This document shows positions 4,801 to 5,211 of a DNA stretch of 5,211 nt, one piece after another. The stretch's first letter is position 1. Each line of letters begins with the position of its first letter. The notes beneath the pieces were generated by a model, which had not been told where the DNA came from, did no database searches, and saw only the letters and a program-made list of their open reading frames with translations. This DNA is from Methylococcaceae bacterium NSP1-2 (lineage in GTDB: Bacteria; Pseudomonadota; Gammaproteobacteria; Methylococcales; Methylomonadaceae), in contig NQJH01000147.1 of assembly GCA_002256685.1 (NCBI GenBank), positions 1 to 5,211 of the forward strand, in the 5' to 3' direction. The position numbers were made by a program, and so were the translations under genes.

Positions 4801-5211
4801 ATGGCTGAATTCACCCTACCCAAAAACTCGGTATTAACCACGGGTAAAACTTTTAAAGCCCGCAAAGGCGCGAAAAATGTGCGCCGTTTTGAAGTGTATC
4901 GTTGGAATCCCGATTCGGGCGAAAATCCCCGCATTGATAGTTACGAATTAGATATGGATGATTGCGGCCCTATGGTGCTGGATGCCATTTTAAAAATTAA
5001 AAATGACATTGATAGTACGCTCACTTTTCGCCGTTCTTGCCGCGAAGGTGTATGTGGTTCATGTGCAATGATGGTTAATGGTAAAAACACCCTCGCCTGT
5101 ACCAAAGCCATTGATTCTTATCCTGATACTATCAAAATTTTCCCCTTACCGCACATGTCAGTAGTGAAAGATTTGGTTGCTGATTTAACGCATTTTTATG
5201 CGCAATATTCG
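4801..5211 (+). CDS. sdhB: Succinate dehydrogenase iron-sulfur subunit SdhB, N-terminal 137 residues (runs off the window)
   Basis: SdhB is the Fe-S subunit of complex II. It passes electrons from the SdhA flavin through [2Fe-2S], [4Fe-4S] and [3Fe-4S] clusters to membrane quinone. The visible part is the plant-type ferredoxin domain. RFEVYRWNPDSGENPR starts near residue 29, and the [2Fe-2S] ligands Cys80, Cys85, Cys88 and Cys100 lie in SCREGVCGSCAM and LACTKA. The third ligand is Cys, as in mitochondrial and alphaproteobacterial SdhB, whereas E. coli has Asp there. The long N-terminus before the ferredoxin domain also fits the longer (about 260-residue) alphaproteobacterial/mitochondrial type. 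The frame is open to base 5211, so the [4Fe-4S]/[3Fe-4S] domain lies outside. The upstream gene is the redox membrane protein rather than sdhA, so the usual sdhCDAB order is not seen on this side. Confidence 0.96.
   Translation, partial: MAEFTLPKNSVLTTGKTFKARKGAKNVRRFEVYRWNPDSGENPRIDSYELDMDDCGPMVLDAILKIKNDIDSTLTFRRSCREGVCGSCAMMVNGKNTLACTKAIDSYPDTIKIFPLPHMSVVKDLVADLTHFYAQYS

Overview
The window suggests a gammaproteobacterial methylotroph of moderate G+C (Methylococcales, or a methanol-oxidising member of the Beggiatoa/Thiotrichales group). This placement is inferred from gene content, from the style of the intergenic palindromes and from protein recognition by eye; no search was run. All six genes lie on the + strand. 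The first and last run off the window.

Layout. (1) 1-258 is the C-terminal end of an SRPBCC/MxaD-like protein. Four bases later comes a secreted seven-bladed YVTN beta-propeller (263-1222). This pair looks like the tail of a periplasmic alcohol- or methanol-oxidation operon. (2) A block of four hairpins (1235-1335) separates it from pabB (1371-2738), the aminodeoxychorismate synthase component I. After a second palindromic block (2738-2794) comes a small amino-acid-kinase-fold protein (2811-3362) resembling MfnE-type kinases of tetrahydromethanopterin (H4MPT) synthesis. pABA is the precursor of the pterin cofactor's aryl group and the MfnE-type kinase activates its furan part, so the two genes may serve one C1-cofactor pathway. 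(3) A third palindromic element (3399-3457) and a good Fur-box-like site (3483-3502) precede a 397-residue exported glutaredoxin-like domain (CPHC) fused to a six-helix CcdA/DsbD-type membrane domain (3545-4738). (4) The window ends inside sdhB (4801-5211, 137 codons visible), which is not directly preceded by sdhA.

The most interesting points are the pabB/MfnE-like pairing, the self-contained redox-domain plus electron-conduit fusion with extra linker cysteines and possible iron control, and the fact that three of the five intergenic gaps carry three different palindromic repeat families. No tRNA, rRNA, CRISPR array, transposase or phage gene was seen. No gene-free stretch exceeds 300 bases; the longest is 182 bases (3363-3544).
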